A stretch of 64,000 nt of DNA. Origin: Rhizobium sp. WYCCWR10014 (GTDB lineage: Bacteria > Pseudomonadota > Alphaproteobacteria > Rhizobiales > Rhizobiaceae). How positions within the stretch are numbered: the first letter of the stretch is position 1; every line of letters starts with the position of its first letter. Of the stretch, positions 1 through 8,703 are shown in pieces. A program made the translations under genes and the position numbers. The notes beneath the pieces are model-generated. The model saw nothing but the letters and a program-made list of their open reading frames with translations. It made no database searches and was not told the origin of the DNA. The DNA lies in assembly GCF_001657485.1 (NCBI RefSeq), contig NZ_LXFU01000039.1, forward strand, positions 1 through 64,000, read 5' to 3'.

Positions 1-3000
1 ATTGCCGGTGCCGGTGAAGCTGGCGGATCCCGTATAGAGCAGGTTCTCGACATTGCTGGCGAGCGTATAGATTGAAAGCGCCGTCTTGATCAGATCGGTT
101 CCTGCATTCAGCCCTTCGGTGACCACGTCGCCAACGTCATCGACAATATAGGTGTCGTTGCCCGCACCACCGATCAAGCTGTCCGCACCGGCCTTTCCGT
201 CCAGGGTGTCGGCACCTGCCGCGCCCCTGATCGTGTTGGCAAGGTCATTGCCCGTGCCGGTAAAGGCTACCGTGCCGATGTAGGTGAGGTTCTCAAGATC
301 GCTGCCAAGCGTATAGCTTGCCAGGGCCGTGCGAACCGTGTCGGCTCCTTCATCGGCGGCTTCAGTGACGCTGTCGCCGGCATTGTCGACGCTGTAGGTG
401 TCGTCGCCCTCACCGCCGATCAAGCTATCCGCACCGGCTCCGCCATCAAGCGTGTCATTGCCGGCGCCGCCAGTGATCGTGTTGGCCAGCGCATTGCCGG
501 TGCCGGTGAAGTTGGCGGACCCGGTGTAGGTCAGGTTCTCGACATTGACCAATGCGGCGATCGAGTAGGCTGCAAGCACCGTGCGGATTTCGTCGGTGCC
601 GGCGCTGTCCTTGATCACGTCGCTCGCACTGTCGAGCACATAGATGTCGTTGCCGGCACCGCCGTCAAGCGCGTCATTGCCGGCGCCGCCGTCAAGCGTA
701 TCGTTGCCAGCGCCGCCGTTGATCGTGTTCGCGAGACCATTTCCAGTTCCAGCGAAATCGCCGGTGCCGATGAAGGTCAGCTTTTCAACATTATTGGTCA
801 AAGCATAGGAAGAAAGCGTCGTCTTGACCAGATCGGCTCCTTCATTCGGCCTTTCAGTGACGACGTCGGCAAGGTTATCGACAATATAAGTGTCATCGCC
901 CGCTCCGCCGATCAGTATGTCTGCTCCAGCCTTTCCGTCCAGCGTGTCGGCACCCGCCGCACCCCGGATCGTGTTGGCAAGGTCATTGCCTGTCCCGGTA
1001 AAGGCAACTGCGCCCATGTAGGTGAGGTTCTCGACATTGCTACCAAGCGTATAGCTTGCCAGTGTCGTGCGAACCGTATCGATCCCCTCATTGGCGACCT
1101 CGGTGACGACGTCAGAAGCGTTGTCGACGATGTATGTGTCGTTACCCGTCCCGCCGATTAGCCTGTCGGCGCCAGCCCCGCCGTCCAGCGTGTCATCACC
1201 GGCACCGCCCGACAAAATATCGATGACCGCGCCACCGGTGATCGTATTGTTGAGGTTGTTGCCAGTGCCGGTAAAGGCAGTCCGTCCGAAGTTAATGAGG
1301 TTCTCGACGTTTGCGCTCAATGTGTAGCTCGCCAGATACGTCTTCACCGTATCTATGCCCTCGTCGGCGTTTTCAATAACGGTGTCGCCGTCACCGTAAA
1401 CGACGTAAATATCGTAGCCGATCCCCCCAGCGAGCGAGTCATCTCCCCAGTCACCACTCAGGGTATCGTTTCCTGCCCCACCAGAGAGCGTATCGTCGCC
1501 TGTCCCGCCAGTGATTATATTGTCGAGGCTATTCCCGACACCGGTAGAATTGCCACTACCTGCGAAGTATAGGTCCTCGACATTAGCATTGTCCGCCAGC
1601 GAATAAGCCGCAAGATCGGTCCGGATCGTGTCAGCGCCGCTGTCGGCCGCCTCGACCACGACATCGCCGAGATCATCGACAATATAGGTATCGTTGCCCG
1701 CACCGCCGATCAGCGTGTCGGCGCCGGCCTTCCCATCAAGCCAATCAATACCTGTCCCGCCATTGATCACATTGGCCCCCGTATTGCCAGTACCGGAGAA
1801 CCCAAAGGTGCCAATGTAGACCAGGTTTTCTACGTTGGTGCTGAGTGTATAAGAACCCGTCGTCCGGACCGTGTCCGTCCCCTCATCGACATTCTCAATT
1901 ACAGCATCGTTGGCATTGTCGACGATGTAGACGTCGTTACCCGTCCCGCCCGACATCTTGTCGATTCCGGCACCGCCATCGAGTGTGTCATTGCCGGAAT
2001 CGCCAGTAAGGGTATCGTTTCCGGCATTGCCCCAGAGCGCATTGTCCGCCTCGTTGCCGACAATCGTATCGTTGCCGGAGCCGGCCCGAACGTTCTCAAT
2101 CAACGACGCGACATTGTCATGATAAAGAAGGGCGTTGAAAATGTTACCGCGGGCATAGCCATTATTCGGACCTCCGCCCAGGTCGGCCAACTGGCTCTGG
2201 GAAAAGACCGAGTAGCCCCCTGCTCGCAAGTCGATCTTGAGGGCGGTGGTATAAGCGCTCAAATCATAGGTATCGATACCGCCGCCGTCCCAGATTGTCG
2301 CGAAGATGCGGTTGGCAGCGGGCGTGATGGCCGCAACGCCGTTGACATAAGTGATGCCCTGGTTCGGATTCCACTTGTAGACGGTATCGCCGCTGTTCGT
2401 CGTGTAGTCCGCACCATACATTTCCTGCAGGGCGGCGATGTCGAGCATCATGAAGGTTTGTGGCGCGCCATCGTGCTCATACTTGGCCCCCCTCTCATCG
2501 TCTCCAATAAATGTGTGGTAGGTCATGATCGTGTATTCGAGCGAGTCGTAGGCGCTCGGAACGACTGTCCCCCCTTCGTGAGCATGTTTCAGTCCGAGAG
2601 CGTGACCCAGCTCGTGCGCCAAGACCTGGCCCGCATAGTTGCCGAACCTCGGGAACCGATAATCATCTTCGGTGCCAGCATATCCCGTCCCGAACCAGAT
2701 ATCCCCACCCCGCTCGCCGGCAGCTGGCAAATAGGCCCCTGCCGTCTCCAGATAGGGATCCGAGGTTTGCGCAAACCGCACCGTTGCGGTATTCGCGCTT
2801 CCGGCCTCAAAGTTGGCGTTCGTGAACCCCTCGACGGAGAAGCCGTCATTTGCCGCACTCCCGTAGGACTGCTCCATAAAGTACAAGGCGAGAGACTGCT
2901 GCTGCGACGATATTGGAGAGAAAGAATAGTACTTTTCGTAGTATAAATCGGCGCCATCATCGGCATAAGATGATGAGGTGGTGGGAAACGCATAGGTTAT

Positions 3001-3093
3001 CGTTCCATCCCAAGCGGTGCCGCTGAAGAGCCCGTCTACTTTCTGATCCCCAGTCGAGCTGACGTTCTTCGTCGGAGTAATAAGATTCGTCAT
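1..3093 (-). CDS. Serralysin-like RTX metalloprotease, 3' end outside window
   Basis: Open frame of 1031 codons from an ATG at 3091-3093, still open at base 1. The N-terminal third is a peptidase M10B (serralysin) domain: the zinc motif HEXXHXXGXXH is at residues 160-170 (HELGHALGLKH) and the Met-turn is at about Met190 (TIMTY). From about residue 331 on it is RTX sequence (GGAGNDTL-type nonapeptides) in modules of about 95 residues, each with a VENLxYxG strand, an FTGTGNxLANTI strand, calcium repeats and a YIVD...DVVTE segment; I count eight modules here. There is no N-terminal signal peptide, as expected for type I secretion, whose signal would lie at the missing C terminus. By family it is a secreted, calcium-stabilised zinc protease. 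The adjacent HlyD remnant cannot serve it, so export would need a transporter elsewhere. Start chosen because it gives a complete protease domain; its ribosome site is weak. Confidence 0.88.
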   Translation of the reverse strand, partial: MTNLITPTKNVSSTGDQKVDGLFSGTAWDGTITYAFPTTSSSYADDGADLYYEKYYSFSPISSQQQSLALYFMEQSYGSAANDGFSVEGFTNANFEAGSANTATVRFAQTSDPYLETAGAYLPAAGERGGDIWFGTGYAGTEDDYRFPRFGNYAGQVLAHELGHALGLKHAHEGGTVVPSAYDSLEYTIMTYHTFIGDDERGAKYEHDGAPQTFMMLDIAALQEMYGADYTTNSGDTVYKWNPNQGITYVNGVAAITPAANRIFATIWDGGGIDTYDLSAYTTALKIDLRAGGYSVFSQSQLADLGGGPNNGYARGNIFNALLYHDNVASLIENVRAGSGNDTIVGNEADNALWGNAGNDTLTGDSGNDTLDGGAGIDKMSGGTGNDVYIVDNANDAVIENVDEGTDTVRTTGSYTLSTNVENLVYIGTFGFSGTGNTGANVINGGTGIDWLDGKAGADTLIGGAGNDTYIVDDLGDVVVEAADSGADTIRTDLAAYSLADNANVEDLYFAGSGNSTGVGNSLDNIITGGTGDDTLSGGAGNDTLSGDWGDDSLAGGIGYDIYVVYGDGDTVIENADEGIDTVKTYLASYTLSANVENLINFGRTAFTGTGNNLNNTITGGAVIDILSGGAGDDTLDGGAGADRLIGGTGNDTYIVDNASDVVTEVANEGIDTVRTTLASYTLGSNVENLTYMGAVAFTGTGNDLANTIRGAAGADTLDGKAGADILIGGAGDDTYIVDNLADVVTERPNEGADLVKTTLSSYALTNNVEKLTFIGTGDFAGTGNGLANTINGGAGNDTLDGGAGNDALDGGAGNDIYVLDSASDVIKDSAGTDEIRTVLAAYSIAALVNVENLTYTGSANFTGTGNALANTITGGAGNDTLDGGAGADSLIGGEGDDTYSVDNAGDSVTEAADEGADTVRTALASYTLGSDLENLTYIGTVAFTGTGNDLANTIRGAAGADTLDGKAGADSLIGGAGNDTYIVDDVGDVVTEGLNAGTDLIKTALSIYTLASNVENLLYTGSASFTGTGN
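100..1218. repeat. 738-bp internal repeat period inside the RTX gene
   Basis: Three separate anchor words recur exactly 738 bp apart: cgacaatata at 141 and 879, tttccgt at 194 and 932, and atgtaggtgaggttctc at 278 and 1016. The flanking sequence between about 100-480 and 838-1218 stays closely similar. 738 bp is 246 codons, so the duplication keeps frame and copies about two and a half RTX modules. The next cgacaatata (1677) is 798 bp further, so the period does not simply continue. Confidence 0.8.
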
Positions 3094-3350
3094 AAAATAC
3101 CCGTTTGCCTATTCCATTCGCCGCGCCTAATGCCGGTTTCCCTCTGCCCGAAATCAGAGGAAAATTCAACTAAAAGCTTTATTTCTCTTCAGGAAAGTTT
3201 TTTTGACCTAGTAACTAACGCTCCTGAAGCGCTTTCTCCTCTATCGAAGGCCAGAAGACATATTCCAGGATCCTGGTGCTCGCCCGTCCGAACCTTCGCA
3301 ATTGCTGCCACGGCGGCACTTAAATTGACGTTACGGTCATCTGCTGAAAT

Positions 3351-3632
3351 TTAATAAGCCTCAGGCTTGGTGATATCGGGAAAGCGAGAGGTCCGCATTG
3401 TTTCGGCGCCGTCGAACGTTGTCTCCGGCCGTCGTGCCGCGGGGTCGCCCTCACGGCGTGCCGCGTCGGGTTCGAGGATCGCATCTGCCGCAATCTTGGT
3501 GACGTGGCCTGCGATCGTTCCGTAGCGAGTGAAGGGAAAGGCGTCGAGCTTGACGACAGTGTCCTGTCCGACCGTGGTGAAGCCGATGTTCTTGTTCAAA
3601 GCGTCAATTTCGAGCTCAAACGTGCTCCCCAA
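3351..3632 (-). pseudogene. Truncated HlyD-type membrane fusion protein remnant
   Basis: A 93-residue frame reads like the C-terminal part of a type I secretion adaptor (HlyD/PrtE family): NKNIGFTTVGQDTVVKLDAF followed by PFTRYGTIAGHV, the conserved beta-barrel region of this family. Full-length members have about 430-480 residues with a membrane helix and long coiled coil; none of that is present because the anti-sigma gene begins 35 bp upstream. After the RYGTI block the sequence diverges and stops, so the last strand is also damaged. It was probably once part of the export system for the neighbouring RTX protease. I read it as a pseudogene; a short expressed fragment cannot be excluded. 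Confidence 0.7.
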
Positions 3633-3667
3633 AAAAACCCGGCGAAGCTGAAGTCCTGCTGAGCTGG

Positions 3668-4471
3668 TCAGCTTGAAAGCCTGCTCCGGGCGTTCTCCGC
3701 CAATTCCTGCACCCGGTCTACGGGGATGCGGCCGATCAGCATGAAAGCGTGCGTCGCGTTCGACCAGTAGACGACATTCATACCTTTGCGGTTTTCGAGG
3801 TCCGGCGCCTTCGGCCCCTTGTCAGACTTGACGATGCAGAGCGCCATCGGGCCGGTTTCGGGGTCGAGATAGGCGATCTGGGCGAGCGCCTTACCATCAT
3901 ATTGCAGCAACAGGGCGCGTTTGAAATCAATCCCCGGCAGCGAGACGGCTTCGGGGGAGAGTGACAGGCCGAGCTTCTCGTCAAGACCGGCGAGCTGGGC
4001 GGCCTGATCCTCCCTGCCGGGGACGGGGCCGGCGAGCGTTTCGGCGGTATAGAGCGAGATATAGTCGGCGACCACGGCGCGCCATTCGCTGTTTTCGTCC
4101 TTTGCCGACAAGCCCCTGCCAATGCCGATGACGGCGCGGTCGATGGCGATGCCTGCGACCAGCGAGGCGGCGAGCGCGCCGAGGAAGCGGCGGCGGTTGG
4201 CGAAAGCGGGCGTGGAGGCGGATCTGGCGCTTTGCTGCGCCGGGATGGCGGCGAGCATCGCCTCCAGCTTCTCGCGCGGGGCTTCGGCGAGCAGCGGGGC
4301 GAAGGCTTGTTCGAAGGGCAGGCTGGCGCGCGCCAGGAATTCCAGCCGCTCGGCGGTGCTCTCGTCTTCGTTCACGATGGCTTCAATGCGCGCGGCCTCT
4401 TCAGCCGTCAGCTCGCCGTCGATGAAGGCGGTCAGGTCCTCGTCGGAGGGAATGGTGTGTTTCGTCGTCAT
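3668..4471 (-). CDS. Membrane anti-sigma factor
   Basis: 267 residues whose start overlaps the stop of the upstream ECF sigma gene by 4 bp (ATGA). Residues 8-32 (DEDLTAFIDGELTAEEAARI) match the N-terminal sigma-binding helix pattern of ECF anti-sigma factors, without an obvious zinc-binding HxxxCxxC. A single hydrophobic segment at about 97-118 follows RRR, giving a cytoplasmic N terminus and a periplasmic C-terminal domain of about 150 residues. It should hold the sigma factor at the membrane until an envelope signal releases it. The signal is unknown. The assignment rests on the helix, topology and gene pairing. Confidence 0.82.
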   Translation of the reverse strand: MTTKHTIPSDEDLTAFIDGELTAEEAARIEAIVNEDESTAERLEFLARASLPFEQAFAPLLAEAPREKLEAMLAAIPAQQSARSASTPAFANRRRFLGALAASLVAGIAIDRAVIGIGRGLSAKDENSEWRAVVADYISLYTAETLAGPVPGREDQAAQLAGLDEKLGLSLSPEAVSLPGIDFKRALLLQYDGKALAQIAYLDPETGPMALCIVKSDKGPKAPDLENRKGMNVVYWSNATHAFMLIGRIPVDRVQELAENARSRLSS

Positions 4472-5073
4472 TGCCGTCCCCCTTCCGGTCCGGCGTCGGA
4501 GAGCTTGGCGCGGGCCGCAGCCAGCCGGCTCATCACAGTTCCGATCGGGATATCCAATATGCCTGCAACCTCGCGATAGGAAAGTCCTTCCACATAGGCG
4601 AGGAAAACCACCGTCCTCTGCGCCTCCGGCAGCGCGTTCACCTGTTTCAGCACCTGACCCGCCATCACATGGGTTTCGGTGTCGTGCGCGCCGTCGAAGG
4701 TCAGCGTCTCCCCGGCATCAACGAAACCTTGGCCCTGGCGCACCCGGCGGGAGCGGATCTCGTTCAGCCAGATCGAGTGCAGGATCGAAAACAGCCAGCG
4801 GTCGAGCCGGGTGCCGGGGATGAACTGATCGGCGCGCTCCAGCGCGCGAAGGCAGGTCGCCTGCACCAGGTCGTCGGCGACATCGCGCTGATGCGAGAGA
4901 ACGAGACCATAACGCCAGAGCCTTGCCAGATTTTCCGTCAGGCCGCTCCTGATATCCGCTTCGCTCGCGATGGCCGCCTCCGCCAATCCTGCATCCCTCG
5001 AAACCGCCGGATGAACCGGCGATTCCATTCTCGCGCGACTATAGGCAGGAAAATGGGTGCGCGCGACCGACAT
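4468..5073 (-). CDS. ECF RNA polymerase sigma factor
   Basis: 201 residues. Region 2 lies around residues 45-110 (LARLWRYGLVLSHQRDVADD, then LVQATCLRALERAD and LDRWLFSILHSIWLNEIRSRR); region 4 at about 140-192 carries the helix-turn-helix LSYREVAGILDIPIGTVMSRL. Regions 1.1 and 3 are absent, as in ECF sigmas. A shorter start at Met16 is possible. It is co-transcribed with the overlapping anti-sigma gene and lies 48 bp after the TPR gene on the same strand, which may be a target or operon partner. The type III polyketide synthase gene diverges from the other end of this cluster. The ECF subgroup and promoter specificity could not be fixed from the sequence. Confidence 0.9.
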   Translation of the reverse strand: MSVARTHFPAYSRARMESPVHPAVSRDAGLAEAAIASEADIRSGLTENLARLWRYGLVLSHQRDVADDLVQATCLRALERADQFIPGTRLDRWLFSILHSIWLNEIRSRRVRQGQGFVDAGETLTFDGAHDTETHVMAGQVLKQVNALPEAQRTVVFLAYVEGLSYREVAGILDIPIGTVMSRLAAARAKLSDAGPEGGRQ

Positions 5074-5121
5074 TCTTACATCCCTTTCGTGCTTCCATTT
5101 TCCCGCCCCGTGGCCTGTTGA

Positions 5122-5658
5122 TCAGATCTTCGAGGGATCGAGGATTGCAGCGTTCAGATCCTGATATTCCTCGCAAGCCGTGCCGCAGATCGCCTTGATT
5201 GACTTCAGCTGGTCCTTGGCGAGGTCGAGCTGGCCCTTGATGACATAGGCTTCACCGAGATATTCGCGGACCTTGGCGTATTGCGGGTCCATCTTCACCG
5301 ACTGCAGATAATAGGAAATGCCCTCGTCGGTGCGGCCGAGCTTGCGGGTGGCATACCCGCGATAGTTCAGCACTTCGGCGGTGTTCTGATCCTTGACCGT
5401 GTCGAGCACGGCAAGCGCCTCCTCATAACGGCCGGCCTTGGCCAGCGAATAGGCATAGTCGGCGCGGTTCTCGTCGGAGACGTTGGCGCTCTGCTGCTTG
5501 ACGCATTTCTTGGTCTTCTGGTCGTAGATCTCGCCCTTCTTGCAGGTGGGTGTCGTGCTGCTATCATCGCCGATCGCAAAAACCGGGCCGGAGACAACAG
5601 AAGCGGCAAGGCAGCCGCCGAGAATGATGGAAGCGATGCGGGCTGTCATGATCGTCAT
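5122..5658 (-). CDS. Exported TPR-repeat protein
   Basis: 178 residues from the ATG at 5656-5658, which has a good GAGGAG seven bases upstream; an upstream in-frame start lacks this. The N terminus (MTIMTARIASIILGGCLAAS, then VVSGPVFA) is a signal peptide. A short Cys-containing stretch CKKGEIYDQKTKKCV follows at about 38-52, then two to three TPR units (about 65-145: DYAYSLAKAGRYEEALAVLD; YRGYATRKLGRTDEGISYYL; YLGEAYVIKGQLDLAKDQL). A second Cys pair (CGTAC) sits near the end. TPR proteins scaffold protein contacts; the location suggests a periplasmic role tied to the ECF sigma/anti-sigma pair. No enzymatic function is apparent. Confidence 0.82.
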   Translation of the reverse strand: MTIMTARIASIILGGCLAASVVSGPVFAIGDDSSTTPTCKKGEIYDQKTKKCVKQQSANVSDENRADYAYSLAKAGRYEEALAVLDTVKDQNTAEVLNYRGYATRKLGRTDEGISYYLQSVKMDPQYAKVREYLGEAYVIKGQLDLAKDQLKSIKAICGTACEEYQDLNAAILDPSKI

Positions 5659-5826
5659 GGGGAAACTCCTCGAAAGTGACGTTGCGACGAGAGAACACCG
5701 CTGCATCCAGCTTTATTCGGCTGCTGCTTGCATTTCTTTCTTCACCCTTTCGTGAAGCTTCAGAGCTGAATAATTTGGGCGTCCGCGTGTTTTCCTTCGT
5801 TCCGCCGGAGGGACAAGGAGAATTCT

Positions 5827-6879
5827 GTGACCGACACCGTCAAACTCGTCAGCCTCGCCGTTGCCACACCCGAACATGTCATTTTCCAAAAACAGGCGGT
5901 CGAAGCCTCGGCCCGGCTATTTGCCGACCGCTTCGAGGATTTCCGCCATCTTGCCCGCGTCTTCGATAGCGCCGGCATCGACAAGCGCCATGCGGCGCGG
6001 CCGCTTGCCTGGTTCGACGAGCCGCATGGGTGGCACGACCGGATGCAGGCCTTTGCTGAGGTGGCCGGCGGGCTTTTCGTCGAGGCTGCCAGCTCGGCCC
6101 TTCGCCAGGCAGGGCTTGAGGCCAGCGATGTCGATTGTGTCGTAACGGTCTCGTCCACCGGTTTTACGACGCCGAGCCTCGATGCGCAGCTTAGCCGCAG
6201 GATGGGTTTCAGACCCGATATCGAGCGCGTGCCGGTCTTCGGGCTCGGCTGTGCTGCCGGCGTCTCAGGTTTTGCGATCGCCTCGCGACTAGCGCGAAAC
6301 CGGCCGGGCACTGTTGTGCTTTTCGTGTCGATCGAGCTTTGCACGCTGGCCTTCCGGCTGGACGAGCTGACCCGGCCGAACATCATTGCGACGGCGCTTT
6401 TCGGCGACGGCGCCGCCGCCTGCGTGCTGCGATCAGGCGAAGACGGGCTGGCGGAGGTGGAATCGACCGGCGAGCATCTCTTTCCCGACACGCTCGATAT
6501 CATGGGCTGGAAGATCGATGACGGCGGCTTCGGCATCGTGCTGGCGCAATCGCTGCCGCCGTTTGCCGAAAAGGAGCTCGGCCCGGCAGTGACGGCCATT
6601 CTGGCCCGCAACGGGCTAAGGGTGGAGGATATCGACCGCTTCATCTGCCATCCCGGCGGCATGAAGGTGCTGGCCGCGATGGAGAGCGCGCTTTCGATGG
6701 TCCCGGGCACGTTGGATCACGAGCGAGCCGTGCTTGCCGAATACGGCAACATGTCCTCGCCGACCATCCTGTTCGTGTTGGAGCGGGCGATCCGCGCCGG
6801 GTTGCCGGAGCGCGCCGCGATGATCGCCATGGGGCCGGGCTTTTCGGCGAGCTGCGTGACGCTCAGGAGGGTCGCATGA
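5827..6879 (+). CDS. Type III polyketide synthase (chalcone synthase-like)
   Basis: 350 residues from a GTG start with AAGGAG six bases upstream. All three catalytic residues of the family are visible: Cys142 in GLGCAAGVSG, His275 in ICHPGG and Asn308 in YGNMSSPT; the C-terminal GPGF loop is also present. The homodimeric enzyme condenses an acyl-CoA starter with malonyl-CoA units into alkylpyrones, alkylresorcinols or similar. The next gene overlaps by 4 bp and encodes an isoprenylcysteine-methyltransferase-like membrane protein, the arrangement known from bacterial bpsA-bpsB and srsA-srsB pairs whose products are O-methylated lipidic polyketides. Starter and product here are unknown. Confidence 0.93.
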   Translation: MTDTVKLVSLAVATPEHVIFQKQAVEASARLFADRFEDFRHLARVFDSAGIDKRHAARPLAWFDEPHGWHDRMQAFAEVAGGLFVEAASSALRQAGLEASDVDCVVTVSSTGFTTPSLDAQLSRRMGFRPDIERVPVFGLGCAAGVSGFAIASRLARNRPGTVVLFVSIELCTLAFRLDELTRPNIIATALFGDGAAACVLRSGEDGLAEVESTGEHLFPDTLDIMGWKIDDGGFGIVLAQSLPPFAEKELGPAVTAILARNGLRVEDIDRFICHPGGMKVLAAMESALSMVPGTLDHERAVLAEYGNMSSPTILFVLERAIRAGLPERAAMIAMGPGFSASCVTLRRVA

Positions 6880-7379
6880 TGTGGCCGTCGATCGCGCTCC
6901 TTGCCTTCGTGACGCTGCAGCGGCTGGGGGAACTCGTGCTTGCCCGGCGCAATACGGCGGCGCTTGTTGCCAGGGGTGCCAGAGAGGTGGCACCCGAGCA
7001 TTATCCCGTCATGGTGGCGCTGCATGCCGGCTGGATCATCGGCCTTTGGCTGCTTGCCCCCGGCAGGCCGGTCGCGCTCTTCTGGTTTCTGGTGTTCATG
7101 GGGCTGCAGGCGCTGCGGCTCTGGGTGCTGGCGACGCTGAAAGACCGCTGGACGACGCGCATCATCGTCCTGCCCGGCGCGCCGCTCGTCAGATCCGGGC
7201 CCTATCGCTTCCTCCGCCATCCGAACTACGCGATCGTCGTCGGCGAGCTTGCCGTCCTTCCCCTCGCCTTCGGCCTGCCGGTTTACGCGATCGTCTTTTC
7301 CCTTCTCAACGCGCTTATCCTCCTTGTCCGCGTGAAGGCTGAAAATGCCGCACTGAAAAGCGCAATGATTTTGAAATGA
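6876..7379 (+). CDS. Isoprenylcysteine carboxyl methyltransferase-like membrane protein
   Basis: 167 residues overlapping the polyketide synthase stop by 4 bp, so translationally coupled. Four or five hydrophobic segments (about 4-20, 44-62, 64-85, 115-150) and the C-terminal motif VRSGPYRFLRHPNYAIVVGE, in which the RHPxY box binds S-adenosylmethionine in ICMT-family enzymes. In Bacillus and Streptomyces the partner of a type III synthase from this family O-methylates the polyketide rather than a protein. The same role is the best inference here: methylating an alkylpyrone or phenolic lipid in the inner membrane. Confidence 0.85.
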   Translation: MMWPSIALLAFVTLQRLGELVLARRNTAALVARGAREVAPEHYPVMVALHAGWIIGLWLLAPGRPVALFWFLVFMGLQALRLWVLATLKDRWTTRIIVLPGAPLVRSGPYRFLRHPNYAIVVGELAVLPLAFGLPVYAIVFSLLNALILLVRVKAENAALKSAMILK

Positions 7380-7443
7380 ATGCGATTTTCCGTTTGCGTC
7401 GCGGTATCGGCACGGGCATTTTCACCCCGATAAACAAAGCGGA

Positions 7444-8703
7444 ATGCAAGCGGAAATGACGAAGAACGCAATCGTGCTCGGCGCCGGCATCGTCGGGGTT
7501 TCCACGGCCATCCATCTTCAGCGGCGCGGCCGGCAGGTGACACTGATCGACCGCAAGGATCCGGGCAACGAAACCTCGTTCGGCAATGCCGGCCTGATCC
7601 AGCGCGAAGGTGTCGCGCCTTACGGCTTTCCCCAGCAGCTCGGCCTTTTGCTGCGTTATGCGCTGAATAACCGCATCGACGCGCATTATCACCTGCACAC
7701 GCTGCCGAGCCAGATCGCCTTTCTCGCCCGCTATTGGTGGAACTCCAATGCGCGACGCCACGCGATCATCACCCGGGCCTATGCGCCGCTGATCGAAAAT
7801 TCGGTTGTCGAACACAAGGACCTGATGGAGGCGTCGCAGGCCGAAGGGCTGATCCGCAAGGACGGCTGGATGAAGATTTTCCGCACTGAAGCCAAGCGCG
7901 ACGGGGCTCTTGCAGAGGCAGCACTTTGGCAGAATGAATTCGGCGTGGAGTATGACAGCCTGACTCCGGCCGACATCGCCCGCATGGAACCGCATATGAC
8001 CGGCGATTTCGCTGGCGGTATCCACTGGCGCGATCCCTGGTCGGTGCTCGATCCGCATGCGCTGACATCGGCCTATCGCCGCTATTTCGAAAGTATCGGT
8101 GGCCGCTTCGTCACGGGTGACGCCGCCTCGCTCGGCCCGTTCGGCTCCGGCTGGAAGATCCTGACGAGGGAAGGCCCGCTCGAAGCCGAGGATGTGGTGA
8201 TGGCGCTCGGCCCGTGGGCGGCTGTTGCAACGCGCCGGCTCGGCTATTCCTTTCCGCTCGGCGTCAAGCGCGGCTATCACATGCACTATGCCACTGAGGG
8301 CAATGCCGTGCTCAACAACTGGACGCTCGATGCCGAACGCGGTTATCTCCTTGCGCCGATGCGCCGCGGCATCCGCCTGACGACAGGGGCGGAGTTTGCA
8401 ACGCTCGACGCGCCGAAGACGCCGGTCCAGCTCGACCGGGCCGAAGCTGTGGCCCGCACCATCTTCCCGCTCGGAGGCAGGCTCGATCCGGAACCCTGGA
8501 TGGGCGCGCGCCCCTGCACGCCGGACATGATGCCTGTTATCGGCAAGGCGGCGCGCCATCAGGGCCTGTGGTTTGCCTTCGGCCATGCGCATCACGGTCT
8601 GACGCTCGGGCCGGTGACCGGCCGCGTGCTTGCCGAACTCATCACCGGCGAGACGCCGTTCATCGATATCGCGGCCTATTCGCCGCAGCGTTTCAACCCG
8701 TAA
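7444..8703 (+). CDS. FAD-dependent D-amino-acid dehydrogenase-like oxidoreductase (DadA family)
   Basis: 419 residues (415 if the ATG at 7456 is used; both have only weak purine-rich ribosome sites). An N-terminal Rossmann motif AIVLGAGIVGVSTAIHLQRR binds FAD, the ETSFGNAGLI block is typical of the DadA/DAO family, and the C-terminal GHAHHGLTLGPVTGRVLAEL closes the FAD site. Members oxidise D-amino acids or related secondary amines, passing electrons to the respiratory chain. The exact substrate cannot be read from sequence. It follows the methyltransferase gene by 65 bp and ends inside the convergent gluconokinase gene (11 bp overlap). Confidence 0.85.
   Translation: MQAEMTKNAIVLGAGIVGVSTAIHLQRRGRQVTLIDRKDPGNETSFGNAGLIQREGVAPYGFPQQLGLLLRYALNNRIDAHYHLHTLPSQIAFLARYWWNSNARRHAIITRAYAPLIENSVVEHKDLMEASQAEGLIRKDGWMKIFRTEAKRDGALAEAALWQNEFGVEYDSLTPADIARMEPHMTGDFAGGIHWRDPWSVLDPHALTSAYRRYFESIGGRFVTGDAASLGPFGSGWKILTREGPLEAEDVVMALGPWAAVATRRLGYSFPLGVKRGYHMHYATEGNAVLNNWTLDAERGYLLAPMRRGIRLTTGAEFATLDAPKTPVQLDRAEAVARTIFPLGGRLDPEPWMGARPCTPDMMPVIGKAARHQGLWFAFGHAHHGLTLGPVTGRVLAELITGETPFIDIAAYSPQRFNP

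Noticed and set aside
5659..5826. ECF-type promoters (GAATAA-like -35) on both strands between the TPR and PKS genes
   Set aside because: GAATAA occurs on each strand but I found no matching -10 at proper spacing; too weak to annotate.
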